The notes beneath the pieces are model-generated. The model saw nothing but the letters and a program-made list of their open reading frames with translations, was not told the DNA's origin and did no database searches. DNA of 52,219 nt. Source: Streptomyces sp. NRRL WC-3742. GTDB taxonomy: Bacteria > Actinomycetota > Actinomycetes > Streptomycetales > Streptomycetaceae. Position numbers and translations under genes: made by a program. Shown here piece by piece: positions 15,908-25,200 of this stretch; position 1 is the stretch's first letter, and the number at the start of each line of letters is the position of its first letter. Location of the stretch: NCBI RefSeq assembly GCF_000720635.1, contig NZ_JOCF01000058.1, positions 1 through 52,219 of the forward strand. Reading direction: 5' to 3'.

Positions 15908-17125
15908 ATGCCCGCCCAGAACAGTGCGACCGGTGCCGCGACCGGCACCGCGCCGCTCCCCCCGATGCACTGCCTGCGCCACGCGGTGCCCGGCCCGCCC
16001 CGGCTCGCCGCCCTGCGCACCGGCACCCCCGTGTGGCTGGTCAGCCGCCACGCCGACGTGCGCCAGGTCCTCACCGACCCCCGGCTGAACCGCAGCGCCC
16101 TCTACGCGACGGACGCCCCGCCGATCACCCTCGCCCCGAACATCCTCGACGACCCGCAGAGCATGCTGAACATCGACGGCACCGACCACCAGCGGCTGCG
16201 CCGCACCGTGCAGCGGGCGTTCACCCCCCGGGCCATCGCCCGCTGGCGGCCCTGGGTGGCCTCGGTGGTCGAGTCCCTGATCGACGAGCTGATCGACGCC
16301 GGCTCCCCCGCCGACATCGTCGGCGCCTACACCCGCCCGCTGCCCGTCTCCGTGATCAGCCGTCTGATGGGCCTGGACAACCTCGACTCCAAGCGCATCG
16401 GGCACTGGAGCGACCACGCGCTCTCCGCCACCGCGTACAGCGCCGAGGAGATCGCCACCGCCATGGGCGAGTTCTACGCCTTCGGCACCCAGGTGATCGT
16501 CGAGCGCCGCGCCGCCCCCGGCGACGACCTGGTCAGCAGCCTGATCACGGCCGCCGCGGACGGCAGCATGACCGAGGAGCAGTTGGTCACCCTCGTCATC
16601 GGCCTGGTGATCGCCGGCCACGAGACCACCATGACCAGCCTCGGCAACGCCCTGGTCTACCTGCTGCAGGAGGGCCGCGAAGCCTGGAGCCGGCTCGCCG
16701 CCGACGAGGCCAGCGCGAGCGCCGCCACCGAGCAGCTGCTGCGCGGCGTGCCGCTGGGCGACACCACCGACCACATGCCCGGACTGCTGCGCCGCGCCGT
16801 CGAGGAGGTGGAGATCGGCGGGGTGCTCATCCCCGCCGGCAGCGTGGTCGCTGCGGACACCAATGCCGCCAACCAGGACCCGGGCGTCTTCACCTCGGAC
16901 CTGCTCACCGAGCTGTTCTCCCCCCTCGCCGCCCCCAGCCTCACCTTCGGCGCCGGGCCCCACCACTGCCTGGGCGCCTGGCTGGCCCGGATGGAACTGG
17001 AACTGGCCCTGCACCGCCTGGCCCGCCGGCTGCCCTCGCTGCGGCTGGACGAGCCGGTGGAGGGCATCGACTGGCGGCGGGGCCTGCTGACCCGCAGCCC
17101 GAACGCGCTCGGGGTCACCTGGTGA
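15908..17125 (+). CDS. Cytochrome P450 with atypical K-helix motif
   Basis: 405 residues. The I-helix oxygen motif AGHETTMTS and the heme-binding FGAGPHHCLGAWLAR (Cys354) are intact, as is IDGTDHQRLRRTVQRAF near the C-helix. The K-helix reads TEQLLRG (Glu275-Gln276-Leu-Leu-Arg279): the Glu of ExxR aligns with Gln276. The expected FDPxR-type meander Arg is also absent; the segment reads TSDLLTELFSP. Similar ExxR loss is known in Streptomyces CYP157-type enzymes. ATG at 15908 has GGAGTCTGGAG upstream. The next gene, a ferredoxin, overlaps by GTGA and is the likely electron donor. Substrate unknown. Confidence 0.9.
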   Translation: MPAQNSATGAATGTAPLPPMHCLRHAVPGPPRLAALRTGTPVWLVSRHADVRQVLTDPRLNRSALYATDAPPITLAPNILDDPQSMLNIDGTDHQRLRRTVQRAFTPRAIARWRPWVASVVESLIDELIDAGSPADIVGAYTRPLPVSVISRLMGLDNLDSKRIGHWSDHALSATAYSAEEIATAMGEFYAFGTQVIVERRAAPGDDLVSSLITAAADGSMTEEQLVTLVIGLVIAGHETTMTSLGNALVYLLQEGREAWSRLAADEASASAATEQLLRGVPLGDTTDHMPGLLRRAVEEVEIGGVLIPAGSVVAADTNAANQDPGVFTSDLLTELFSPLAAPSLTFGAGPHHCLGAWLARMELELALHRLARRLPSLRLDEPVEGIDWRRGLLTRSPNALGVTW

Positions 17126-17373
17126 CGGCGTCGCCGGAGGCCGTGGTCGTGCGGGTGGACCGCGGGCGCTGCATCGGCTCCGGGATGTGTGCCCTCGGTG
17201 CGCCCGCCGCGCTCGTCCTCGGGCCGGACGGCGTGGCCGAGCCGCTCGCCCCGTACGCGGACGGCGGCGCGGACCTGACGCCGGAGCTGGCCGACGCGGT
17301 GGACTACTGCCCGGTCGAGGCGCTGACCCTGCTGTCGGCGCGCGGCGGGTACCGGATCGCCCCGTCGGAGTGA
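17122..17373 (+). CDS. 3Fe-4S ferredoxin
   Basis: 83 residues. CIGSGMC (Cys-x5-Cys, with Gly where a 4Fe-4S protein has the second Cys) and a distal CPVEA give three cysteines for a [3Fe-4S] cluster. This is the standard type that reduces Streptomyces P450s. GTG at 17122 overlaps the P450 stop codon, so the two are co-translated at a fixed ratio. It carries an Ala/Asp-rich insertion between the cysteines. A matching reductase is not adjacent; the FAD enzyme at 39071 is one candidate within the window. Confidence 0.9.
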   Translation: MTASPEAVVVRVDRGRCIGSGMCALGAPAALVLGPDGVAEPLAPYADGGADLTPELADAVDYCPVEALTLLSARGGYRIAPSE

Positions 17374-17437
17374 GGATCGCCGACGGAGGGGGCCCTGGCT
17401 TACAGGCCCCCTCCCCCTCCACTCATGAGCCCAGCTA

Positions 17438-17460
17438 ATCGATCGATGAGCCGATCGATC
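17438..17460. promoter_or_regulatory. Paired ATCGAT palindromes upstream of an MFS gene
   Basis: ATCGATCGAT (17438-17447) and GATCGATC (17453-17460) are both self-complementary and lie 37-59 bp before the MFS start, in an unusually AT-rich patch. They could be an operator for the pump, possibly bound by the LysR protein encoded downstream, but the gene order does not prove it. Confidence 0.4.
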
Positions 17461-17496
17461 TTGTTCGCCCCTCCCGCCCGCTGATGAGCTGGCGGC

Positions 17497-18708
17497 ATGT
17501 CCAACGCACAGACCGCCACCGCACAGGCCCTGGGCGCCGAGCCCGTCCCACCCCCGACCCGCTGGTCCCCCGTCCTCGCCCTCGCCCTCGCCACGTTCAC
17601 CGTCGTCTCCTCCGAGATGATGCCCGTCGGCCTGCTCACCCCCATGGCCCACACCCTCGGCGTCACCGACGGCGTCACGGGCCTCTCCCTCACCGTCACG
17701 GGCCTGGTCGCCGCCGCCGTCTCCCCCTTCGCCCCGGCCCTGATCGGCCGGCACGACCGCCGCCGCGTCCTCATCGCCTTTCTGCTGCTGCTCTGCGCCG
17801 CCGACGCCCTCAGCGCGCTCGCCCCGGACTTCGCCGTCCTCGCCGCCTCCCGCGTCCTGCTCGGCGTGGCGATGGGCGTCGTCTGGGTCGTCGCCGCCGC
17901 GCTCGGCTCACGGCTCGTCCAGGGGCCGCGCGTGGCCCTCGCCACCACGCTGATCTTCTCCGGCGTCTCCATCGCCTCGGTCCTCGGCGTCCCCCTCGGC
18001 ACCTACCTCGCCGCGGCGGTCGGCTGGCGCGGCGCGTTCTGGGCGCTCGCCCTGCTCGGCGCGCTCGGCGCCGCCGTCCTCGCCGCCGTGCTGCCCCCGC
18101 TGCCGGTGGCGCAGCGCGGCCGGATCGGGGGCCTCGCCGCCGCGCTGCGCCACCGGGGCGTCGCCACCGGACTCGCCGTCACCGCCCTCGTCGTCCTCGG
18201 CCACTTCACCGGCTACACCTACGTCCGCCCGGTGCTGGAGACCGACGCGGGCCTGGCCGGCGGCGTCATCGCGAGCTGCCTGCTGGTGTACGGACTCGCG
18301 GGCGTCGCCGGGAACTTCACCCTCGGACCGCTCGCCGGCCGCCGCCCCAGGACCGCCGTGGTCACCGCCCTCACCGGCGTCACCCTGGCCGCCGCGCTGC
18401 TGCCGTACGGCACCGGGAGCCTGGCCACCGTTCTGGGCGTCCTGGTGGTGTGGGGCGTCTCCTACGGCGGCGTGTCCGTCTCCACCCAGACCTGGGTGAG
18501 CGCCGCCGCCCCGGACCGTTTCGAAACCTCGGTCGCCCTCTGGTCCGGCGTCTTCAACGCGAGCATCGCCCTCGGCTCCCTGGCCGGCGGCCTCGTCATC
18601 GACCGGGCCGGCAACCACGCCGTCCTCGCCACGGCCGCCCTGTTCACCGGTGCCGGACTGCTCCTCGCCGCACTCTCCCGACCCTCCCGGCCGCAGGGCA
18701 ACGTCTAA
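17497..18708 (+). CDS. MFS efflux transporter (12 TM, AraJ/CmlR-like)
   Basis: 403 residues with about twelve hydrophobic segments. MFS signatures: TTF-type opening ATFTVVSSEMMPVGLLTPMA, the loop GRHDRRRVL between TM2 and TM3, and a motif near TM4-5, LGVPLGTYLAAAVGWRGAFW, typical of drug/proton antiporters of the AraJ/chloramphenicol-resistance group. ATG 17497 starts after a soluble N-terminus of about 25 residues. The gene is convergent with the LysR gene, their ends overlapping by 4 bp. Probably exports a toxic compound or sugar; substrate not deducible. The palindromes upstream may control it. Confidence 0.9.
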   Translation: MSNAQTATAQALGAEPVPPPTRWSPVLALALATFTVVSSEMMPVGLLTPMAHTLGVTDGVTGLSLTVTGLVAAAVSPFAPALIGRHDRRRVLIAFLLLLCAADALSALAPDFAVLAASRVLLGVAMGVVWVVAAALGSRLVQGPRVALATTLIFSGVSIASVLGVPLGTYLAAAVGWRGAFWALALLGALGAAVLAAVLPPLPVAQRGRIGGLAAALRHRGVATGLAVTALVVLGHFTGYTYVRPVLETDAGLAGGVIASCLLVYGLAGVAGNFTLGPLAGRRPRTAVVTALTGVTLAAALLPYGTGSLATVLGVLVVWGVSYGGVSVSTQTWVSAAAPDRFETSVALWSGVFNASIALGSLAGGLVIDRAGNHAVLATAALFTGAGLLLAALSRPSRPQGNV

Positions 18709-19598
18709 CGATCACGCCGGCGCACCTGCTCGACGAGCAGCGCGGACAGCCGGTGCGGCCGGCGCTCGTTCTGCACCAGCACGAGCGTGGAGGGCAGTTC
18801 CAGGCCCTCGACCGGCAGGTACCGGATGTCCGGCCGCTGCACGTACCGGGTGCTCCCCTCGCACAGCAGCATCCCCCGGCCGGTGACCGCCACCATCGTC
18901 AGCCCCTCCTGCACGGTGGCGGCGCCCGCCGCGTACGTCAGCTCCCGCCCGCCGTCCACCTCCCGGGGGGCGTTCGCCAGCCGCCAGTACTCCGGGGCCG
19001 GACCGCGCGGCTCGATCAGCTCCAGCTCGGCCAGCCGCTCCCCGGGGATCGCGCTCTCCCCCGCCCAGCGTCCGGCCGCCGTCGCCACCCGCACCGGCTG
19101 CCTGGAGAACTCCAGCAGCACCTCCAACTCCGGTTCCCGGCACGGCCCGAGCACGATCCCCAGATCGATCTCGCCCCGGGCGAGGTGCGAGAACGGGTCC
19201 CCCCAGGGCAGCTCCACCAGCTCCACCACACCCCCCGGCAGCGCGGCGATCGCCCGCGCCACCGGCTCGTACACCGCGCACTGGAACCCCACCCGCAACG
19301 GCCGGTCCGACGCCGCCGCCCACGCCCGCGCGGCGTCGTACCCCTCCCGCAGCCGCCCGAACGCCGGCACCACCTCCCCGGCGAGCCGCCGCCCCACCTC
19401 CGTCAGCTCCACCCGCCGGCTCGTCCGCTCGAACACCGGCGCACCGATCCGGCGCTCCAGCCGCTTGACCAGCTGCGAGACCCGGCCCTGCGAGAGGCCC
19501 AGCAGCTCGGCCGTCCGCCCGAAGTGCAGCTCGTGGACGAGCACCGAGAAGCACTCCAACTCCTGCAGGGGCAGCTCGGGGAGGGGGTTCTGTTCCAC
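18705..19598 (-). CDS. LysR-family transcriptional regulator
   Basis: 297 residues, standard length. The N-terminal winged helix reads LQELECFSVLVHELHFGRTA, then LGLSQGRVSQLVKRLERRIG, FERTSRRVELTEVG. A periplasmic-binding-protein-like effector domain follows from about residue 90 (LRVGFQCAVYEP). It opposes the MFS gene tail to tail, and the phosphotransferase gene lies just upstream on the same strand, 23 bp away, so these two could be one transcript. LysR proteins usually sit divergent from their targets; here no divergent gene exists, so the target is uncertain. Confidence 0.9.
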   Translation of the reverse strand: MEQNPLPELPLQELECFSVLVHELHFGRTAELLGLSQGRVSQLVKRLERRIGAPVFERTSRRVELTEVGRRLAGEVVPAFGRLREGYDAARAWAAASDRPLRVGFQCAVYEPVARAIAALPGGVVELVELPWGDPFSHLARGEIDLGIVLGPCREPELEVLLEFSRQPVRVATAAGRWAGESAIPGERLAELELIEPRGPAPEYWRLANAPREVDGGRELTYAAGAATVQEGLTMVAVTGRGMLLCEGSTRYVQRPDIRYLPVEGLELPSTLVLVQNERRPHRLSALLVEQVRRRDR

Positions 19599-19621
19599 CC
19601 CGGAAGTCTACGATCGGCAGC

Positions 19622-20827
19622 CTACGAGCGGTGCCGGGCGTGGCCGCAGGCCAGCGCGGCGCGCAGTTCGGCGGCCGGGTCGCCCTCGTGGTACGGGCGC
19701 TCGCTCGTCTCGATGTGGTCCAGGAACTCCTGGTAGCGCAGCGCGTACGCCAGGTGGTACAGCGGCTCGGCCAGTTCCAGCGCCCGCCCGGGCCGAGAGC
19801 CCGGGGCGTGGGCCTGCCAGGCCGCCGACCACACCTGCGCGTGGTGGCTCCAGGCGGCCGGGGTGAGGAAGTCGCGTGCCCGCAGGCCGTCCAGGGCGGG
19901 GTGGCCGAGGCAGGCGTCGGCGAAGTCGAGCACCACGGCCGGGCCACCGGCCTCGGCGCGCCAGTTGCCGGGGTGGAAGTCGCCGTGGAGGAGCGTCACG
20001 GGGAGCCCGCACCCCTCCAACTCCTCGATGACATCCGGGAGTTCAGCGACCAGTCGGGCCACTTCCACCCTCTCCCCCGCACTCAGGTCCGTCTCCTCCG
20101 GGAGCCGGTCGAGCAACACCTCCAGCTGCGCGAGCAGCGCCCGCGGCGTGCGGTCGCGCAACCCCGCCGAGGCCGCGCGCCCGTCGGCCGCCAGGGCCGC
20201 CTGCGCGGCGACCAGGCGCGGCACGACCTCCGCGACGGTGTCGGCGGACGGGCCCCAGCAGTCCTCCCCGGGGACGGCCTCCAGCAGCAGCCGACCGGCG
20301 GCCGCGTCGGCGGCGATCACCTTCGGGACGAGCGCGGCGTCGACGCTGCCGAACAGCGCGATGACCTCCCCCTCGGCGGCGTTGAACGCGGGAGCGGTGG
20401 TCTTCAGCCAGGCGCCGCCGGGAAGGCGGAACAGCCCGGAGAGGTTCCACGTACGCACCTGCCGCACCGGCCCGGCGCCGTCCACCCGCGCCGCCGCCCA
20501 GGCGAGCGCCTCGCGAAGCCCGTCCGGGCGGGCCCAGGGCGCCCGCCCCTCGGCGGGGCCGAGCACGGCGGCCGTCCCTGCCTCCATCGGGCGGGGCTCA
20601 CGCCCGGGCGGGCGCTCCAGCGCCTCGACGTGGTAGCGGACCTCGCCGCCGTACGCACCACCCTCCGCCCCTCGACCGTCGACCAGGCGCAGCACCACGG
20701 CGGGCACCTCGACCGCCGCGAGCACCTCCTCCGTGGCCTGCCAGTACGGCCCGGCCACCTCGAAGGGGCCGAGCCTGCCGAAGTACTCGCCCCGATGCGT
20801 CAGTTCGACGGTCACCATACGTCCCAT
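19622..20827 (-). CDS. APH-fold phosphotransferase
   Basis: 401 residues. The C-terminal half has the aminoglycoside-kinase signature LLHGDFHPGN (catalytic Asp) followed by VVLDFADACLGHPALDG (metal-binding Asp). The N-terminal 160 residues are a variable region with FRLPGGAWLKT as a likely ATP-site strand and Lys. ATG 20827 is chosen because GGGAGGG lies upstream; an ATG three codons later is also possible. Members phosphorylate antibiotics, choline or homoserine-like small molecules; the substrate cannot be told. The product lies directly upstream of the LysR gene on the same strand. Confidence 0.85.
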   Translation of the reverse strand: MGRMVTVELTHRGEYFGRLGPFEVAGPYWQATEEVLAAVEVPAVVLRLVDGRGAEGGAYGGEVRYHVEALERPPGREPRPMEAGTAAVLGPAEGRAPWARPDGLREALAWAAARVDGAGPVRQVRTWNLSGLFRLPGGAWLKTTAPAFNAAEGEVIALFGSVDAALVPKVIAADAAAGRLLLEAVPGEDCWGPSADTVAEVVPRLVAAQAALAADGRAASAGLRDRTPRALLAQLEVLLDRLPEETDLSAGERVEVARLVAELPDVIEELEGCGLPVTLLHGDFHPGNWRAEAGGPAVVLDFADACLGHPALDGLRARDFLTPAAWSHHAQVWSAAWQAHAPGSRPGRALELAEPLYHLAYALRYQEFLDHIETSERPYHEGDPAAELRAALACGHARHRS

Positions 20828-20990
20828 CCCCGCACCCTCCCGCACGGACGCCCCTCGGCGCGACCGTATTTCCCCGGCCGGGCCGGGCCAGCCCGAGCCG
20901 GGTCCACCCGCGGTCCCCGTTGTCCTCCACCGGCTTCTGCGGCAGGATCGGCGGCGTCCCCGATCACCGCGCCCCGGAGAGCCACCAGCC

Positions 20991-21518
20991 ATGTTCCTGC
21001 GTCTGCCACCCCGTCGCCGCGCCCTCATCGCCGCCGCCCTCGGGGCGGCGGCCGTCGCCGCGGTGGTCGGCATCGTGCTGTCCGGCGGTGACGACGACGA
21101 AGGGGCCGCGCCCGCCGTCCACGCGAACGACGTGTCGAAGCGGGCCACGGCCTGCCTGGCGGCCGACAGTGCGACCGCCTCGGGCGGCGATCTCTTCGGC
21201 CGGGTGTGGTCGGCGATGCAGACGGCGGGGGCGCAGCACGACCGCAACGTCCAGCAGTTGGTCGTCCCGGCGGCGGGCGCCGAGCAGGCGGGGCCGTACC
21301 TGTCCGGTCTGGTGGCGCAGCGCTGCGACCTGATCGTCACCGTCGGCGCACCCTTCGGCCGGGCGAGCACGGGCGTGGCGCAGGCGTCACCGGCCGTCCG
21401 TCTCACCGCCGTGGACTCGACGCTGGGCAGTGCGCCGACGAACGTCACCCTCGTCACCGGCGCCGAGGCCGAGGGCCGCGTGGCCGAGCAGGTCGGCGGG
21501 CTCCGGCCCCGGACGTGA
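20991..21518 (+). CDS. Membrane-anchored BMP/PnrA-like small protein
   Basis: 175 residues. An Arg-rich N-terminus and a hydrophobic helix (ALIAAALGAAAVAAVVGIVL, residues 11-30) anchor it, followed by an acidic DDDEG linker. The domain then resembles the first half of BMP-family substrate-binding proteins: QLVVPAAGAEQAGPYLSGL, CDLIVTVGAPFG and VRLTAVDS. It is half the length of a full binding protein, so it is either a family variant or a degraded one. No ABC transporter genes are nearby. A strong hairpin follows the stop. Confidence 0.7.
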   Translation: MFLRLPPRRRALIAAALGAAAVAAVVGIVLSGGDDDEGAAPAVHANDVSKRATACLAADSATASGGDLFGRVWSAMQTAGAQHDRNVQQLVVPAAGAEQAGPYLSGLVAQRCDLIVTVGAPFGRASTGVAQASPAVRLTAVDSTLGSAPTNVTLVTGAEAEGRVAEQVGGLRPRT

Positions 21519-21520
21519 CG

Positions 21521-21553
21521 CCGCCCGGCGGCCCGGGCGGGGCCGCCGGGCGG
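21521..21553 (+). terminator. Hairpin terminator after the BMP-like gene
   Basis: CCGCCCGGCGGCC (21521-21533) and GGCCGCCGGGCGG (21541-21553) form a perfect 13-bp GC stem with a 7-nt loop, three bases after the stop codon. There is no T-run, which is common for Streptomyces terminators. Confidence 0.7.
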
Positions 21554-21557
21554 GCGC

Positions 21558-21623
21558 CCAGCCGTCACAGCCCAGCCGTCATAGCCCAGCCGTCGGAGCG
21601 CCGCCGTCAGGGCCCAGCCGTCA
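21558..21623. repeat. 14-bp tandem repeat, five copies
   Basis: AGCCGTC (one copy CGCCGTC) recurs at 21560, 21574, 21588, 21602 and 21616, exactly 14 bp apart, with flanking CC. The final copy runs into the stop codon of the SMI1 immunity gene. It fills the convergent gap between the BMP-like gene and the immunity gene. Confidence 0.8.
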
Positions 21624-22148
21624 GAGGGGCAGGCTCCAGTGGCGGTAGACGTGCGGGGGCTCGTCGAAGCCGCGGGCGCTGAAGGGGCTCGCGAGGGTGC
21701 CGGTGAGGGCGCCGAGGAGGAACTCGCCGAAGCCCATGGCGAACCGGGTCCAGCGCCGCTCGCCGTGGAGAGCCTGGCGCTTGAAGACGACGATGTCCCA
21801 GCGCTGCGGGTCCGGTTCGTCGCAGAGCCAGAAGACCACGTCCCCGTGCACGGTGGTCGCCACGGGCAGCAGCCGGCCGTCCTCCAACTCCTCCTCCGAG
21901 GTGCCGGTGAGCGCGGTCGGCGCCTGCCGCGGGTCGAAGTCCAGGCCGTCGAGGAGGTCCTCGGCAGGCGAGCGGACGGCCAGGTACTCGTCCAGCTCAC
22001 CGCCTCCGTACAGCTCGACGAACGCGCGGTAGTCGGCGGGCAGGCGCAGGCCCGTGGTCCGCGCCAGCTCCTCCCAGTCGACGGCGTCCCCGGCCGTGCC
22101 CGGCTCCCCGAGCACGGCCGTGAGAGCGGTGACGGCCGGGTGGGCCAT
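21621..22148 (-). CDS. SMI1/KNR4-family immunity protein
   Basis: 175 residues. It opens with a SUKH-type helix (VDWEELARTTGLRLPADYRAFVELYGGGEL) and has the following DEYLAVRSP, LLPVATTVHGDVVFWL and WDIVVFKRQ strands, the usual SMI1/KNR4 (SUKH) core. SUKH proteins are the commonest immunity proteins of bacterial polymorphic toxins, often for nucleases. The gene follows the RHS toxin on the same strand, 55 bp after its stop, which fits the toxin-then-immunity order. ATG 22148 is preferred to 22169 because GAGGAG precedes it at good spacing. Confidence 0.85.
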   Translation of the reverse strand: MAHPAVTALTAVLGEPGTAGDAVDWEELARTTGLRLPADYRAFVELYGGGELDEYLAVRSPAEDLLDGLDFDPRQAPTALTGTSEEELEDGRLLPVATTVHGDVVFWLCDEPDPQRWDIVVFKRQALHGERRWTRFAMGFGEFLLGALTGTLASPFSARGFDEPPHVYRHWSLPL

Positions 22149-22171
22149 GGCGGTGCTCCTCTGCTCCATGG

Positions 22172-22203
22172 ACGTCCGGGTGTACGTCCGGATGTACGTC
22201 CGG
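22172..22203. repeat. 12-bp tandem repeat in the toxin-immunity junction
   Basis: ACGTCCGG starts at 22172, 22184 and 22196, a 12-bp period with the connecting TGT, between the immunity start and the toxin stop. It is only about 2.7 copies long. Confidence 0.75.
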
Positions 22204-25200
22204 TCAGTCACCGTACTGCCCCGCGTCCCTGCCGGTCTGGCTGTGGATCACCTTGCCGAGGTTCTTCCAGCCGCTGCCCCGGGTGTAGACCAGGTTGTCG
22301 ACGTAGTCGTGGTCGGCGCCGAGCAGGTGGCCGTCCTTGTCCCAGGCGATGTAGCTCATCTCGATCCGGTACGGGACGTTGCGGTTGCCGTCGTAGAGCG
22401 GCGTCACCTGGTAGAGCACGGTGTTGCCGCCGCTGTCGCCGCCGTTGACCACCGACCTCACCTTGTCCTCGAAGTGCAGCATGCTGTCCATCGGTCCGGG
22501 GTCGTCCCCGCGTGCCTTCCTCTTGCCGACGTAGGAGTTGGCGTCGGTGCCGCAGGTGACCACGTTGGACAGGTCGGTGCCGGAGCCGGAGAGCTGCTGG
22601 CCGAGCAGGTGGCAGGCGTTGATGTCCTTCGCGCTGCCGCCCCACCAGCCGGCGGTGTTGCGGGCCCAGTCGTAGCCGGCGGGCTTGATGCCGTTCTTGA
22701 CGTCCGTCGTGCTGCCCGGGTGGCTGTCCAGGTAGGCGGTGTCCAGGCAGGCCGTCACGCCCGTGGGCCGCCCGCCGTTGACGGAGTCGACCGGGCCGTT
22801 GCTGACCCAGCCGACGCCGTCCTTCTTGCAGTCCGCGCCGGTGCGCCGGTTCTTGGTCTCGCCCTCGGTGCCGCCGTCCAGGCCCTCGCCGATGGCCGCC
22901 GCGACGGCGGTGATGAACGCGGTGCCGAGCGAGACGACGGTGCTGATGACGGCCGTTCCCGCGCTGACCACGGCGTCGGTGCCGAAGCCGATCGGCGGCA
23001 GGTTGATGTGCGGACGGTCGTTGGTCGGGTGGTAGTCGGGGGCCTTGGGGCGCGGGACGGTGGGCGAGGGGCGCGGGGGCGTGGGCCGCTGCGGTCCGGG
23101 GCCGGTCTTCTTGGGGCCCGTCGGGCCGGGTCGGCGCGTGCTGGGGTGGTGGGGTGCGGGCTTTTGGCGCGGGGGCGCGTAGTGCGAGCTGCCGTCGTCA
23201 TCACCACCCCCGCCGCCACCGCCGCCACCGCCGCCGCCGCCGTCCGAGCTGGTGGCGGATCCGCAGGAGGCCGGACGCCAGCTGGCGCTGACCGAGCAGT
23301 TGATCGCGCCGTTGTCCACCGGGCTCTGGGCGCAGGACGGCGGCCGCTCGTACGCGCTCACCGAGCAGTTGACGCTGTGGTCGGGCAGGCACATCATCGG
23401 CTGCGCGGTGCAGGTGTCGGAGCTGCCGATCTTCTCGTTGCTGAGCTCCCACCAGAACACGTGGCAGGCCAGCTGGTAGCCCTTCTGCCCGGTCCACTTG
23501 CAGATGTCGGTGTGGCCGCTCGGGTCCGTGCGGTCCATCGGGTCGCCGCTGGCGTAGGTGAAGCGGTTGCCCTGGACGGACGGCTCGGGGTTGAGGTTCC
23601 AGGCGTCGCGGGCGGTGAAGGTGCCGGTGCCGGGCTGGTACCAGCGGGCGTTCATGTCGACGTCGCCGGTGGTCGGGTCGGTCCAGGCGCCCTGGTAGCC
23701 GAGCGAGCCGGTGCCGGAGCCGCCGCTCGCGACGGGCTTGCCGAAGGGGTCGTAGGCGGTGGAGGAGGCCAGCGTTCCGGCGGCCGGGTCCAGCGAGGCG
23801 ACGACGTCGTCGTGCTGGTCGGCGATGCCGAACCGCGCACCGGTGACCGCCCCGCCGGGGCTCACAGCGGCCGTGCCGAGCAGCCCCCCGTTGGGCGTGC
23901 GGGTGTAGCGGCCGCTGCCGTCCCCGACGATCGTCGTCGACCCGCCGTCGTAGGTGAACGTGGCGCTGTTGGACCGGGTGACCCGGTCGAGGCCGTCGTA
24001 GGCGTAGGTGACGGGGCCGCGGGCGGTCATCCGGTCGAAGCCGTCGAACTGGACGGTCGCGGGCTGCGAGTTGGGCGCCGTGGTGCTGCTGAGCGTCCCG
24101 CGGGCGGAGAAGGTGTAGGTGTTGGTGCCGTCGCCGAGCAGTTCGTTGCGCTCGTCGTAGGTGGCGTTGACCCCGCCCGCGGAGGTGCGGTTCCCGGCCG
24201 CGTCCCAGGTGTAGGCGGTGGTGGTGGAGCCGTTGTTCCAGGAGGTGAGGCGGCCGGCGAGGTCGTAGGTGTACTGGTTGGCCGCCGCGCCGGCCGTACC
24301 GGTGGTGGTCTTGGAGGTCAGCCGGCTGTCGGGGTCGTAGCCGTAGCCGATGCTGGCGAGCGTGGCGCCGGTCCTGTCCTTGACGGTGTCGGTGCTCAGG
24401 CGGCCCAGGTTGTCGAAGGCGTAGGTGCGCGTGGCTCCGGCGGCGCCGAGGCGCTCGGTCTGCAGGCGGCCGGCGGTGTCGTAGTCGTAGCCGACGGTGC
24501 TGCCGGTCAGCGGGTCGGTGGCGGCGCGCAGCTGGCCGGCCTGGTTGTAGGTGTACGCGGTGGTGCCGTTGAGGTCGGTGCGGCCGGTCATGTGGCCGTC
24601 GTTGTCGTAGGTGTAGCCGGTGGTGCCGCCGGGGCCGGCGGCGGTGAGCAGCTGGCCGCGGTCGTTGTAGGTGTACGTGTCGGGGGTGCCGCTCGGGGTG
24701 CTGACGGAGAGCAGGTGCCCGGCGGCGTCGTAGCCGAGGGTGCGGGTGGCGGTGGCGGCCTCGGCGCCGGTGGCGCTCTCCTGGACGACGTTGCCGAGCC
24801 CGTCGTAGCCGCGCTGGCGCAGGACGCCGCCGGGTTCGACGAGGGCGGTGGGCCGGCCGGCGGCGTCGTAGCCGGTGGTGAAGGTGCCCTCGGCGGCGGA
24901 GGGGTGGGCGGTGGTCGGCGCCTCGACGGTGGACTCGGGCAGGCCGAGGGTGTTGTAGGTGTAGTAGGTCGGGACGTTCCTGCCGTTGGTGAAGCGGACG
25001 CGGCGCCCGAGGGCGTCGTAGCCGGTGGTGCTGGTGATGCTCCGGCCGGCGGCGACGGGTTCGGTGAGCCTGGTCAGCTGCCCGGCCGCGTCGTAGCCGT
25101 AGGTGGTGGAGTGCGCCGGGATGTCGGCGGTGTTGGTGACGGTGTCGGTGCGGGTGAGGGGGTGGCCCTCGAGGTCGTAGGTGGTGTAGCCGGTGCCGGT

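Noticed and set aside
15746..17422. Minus-strand frame opposite the P450 gene
   Set aside because: Low-complexity Gly/Ala/Arg translation; the P450 motifs lie on the plus strand.
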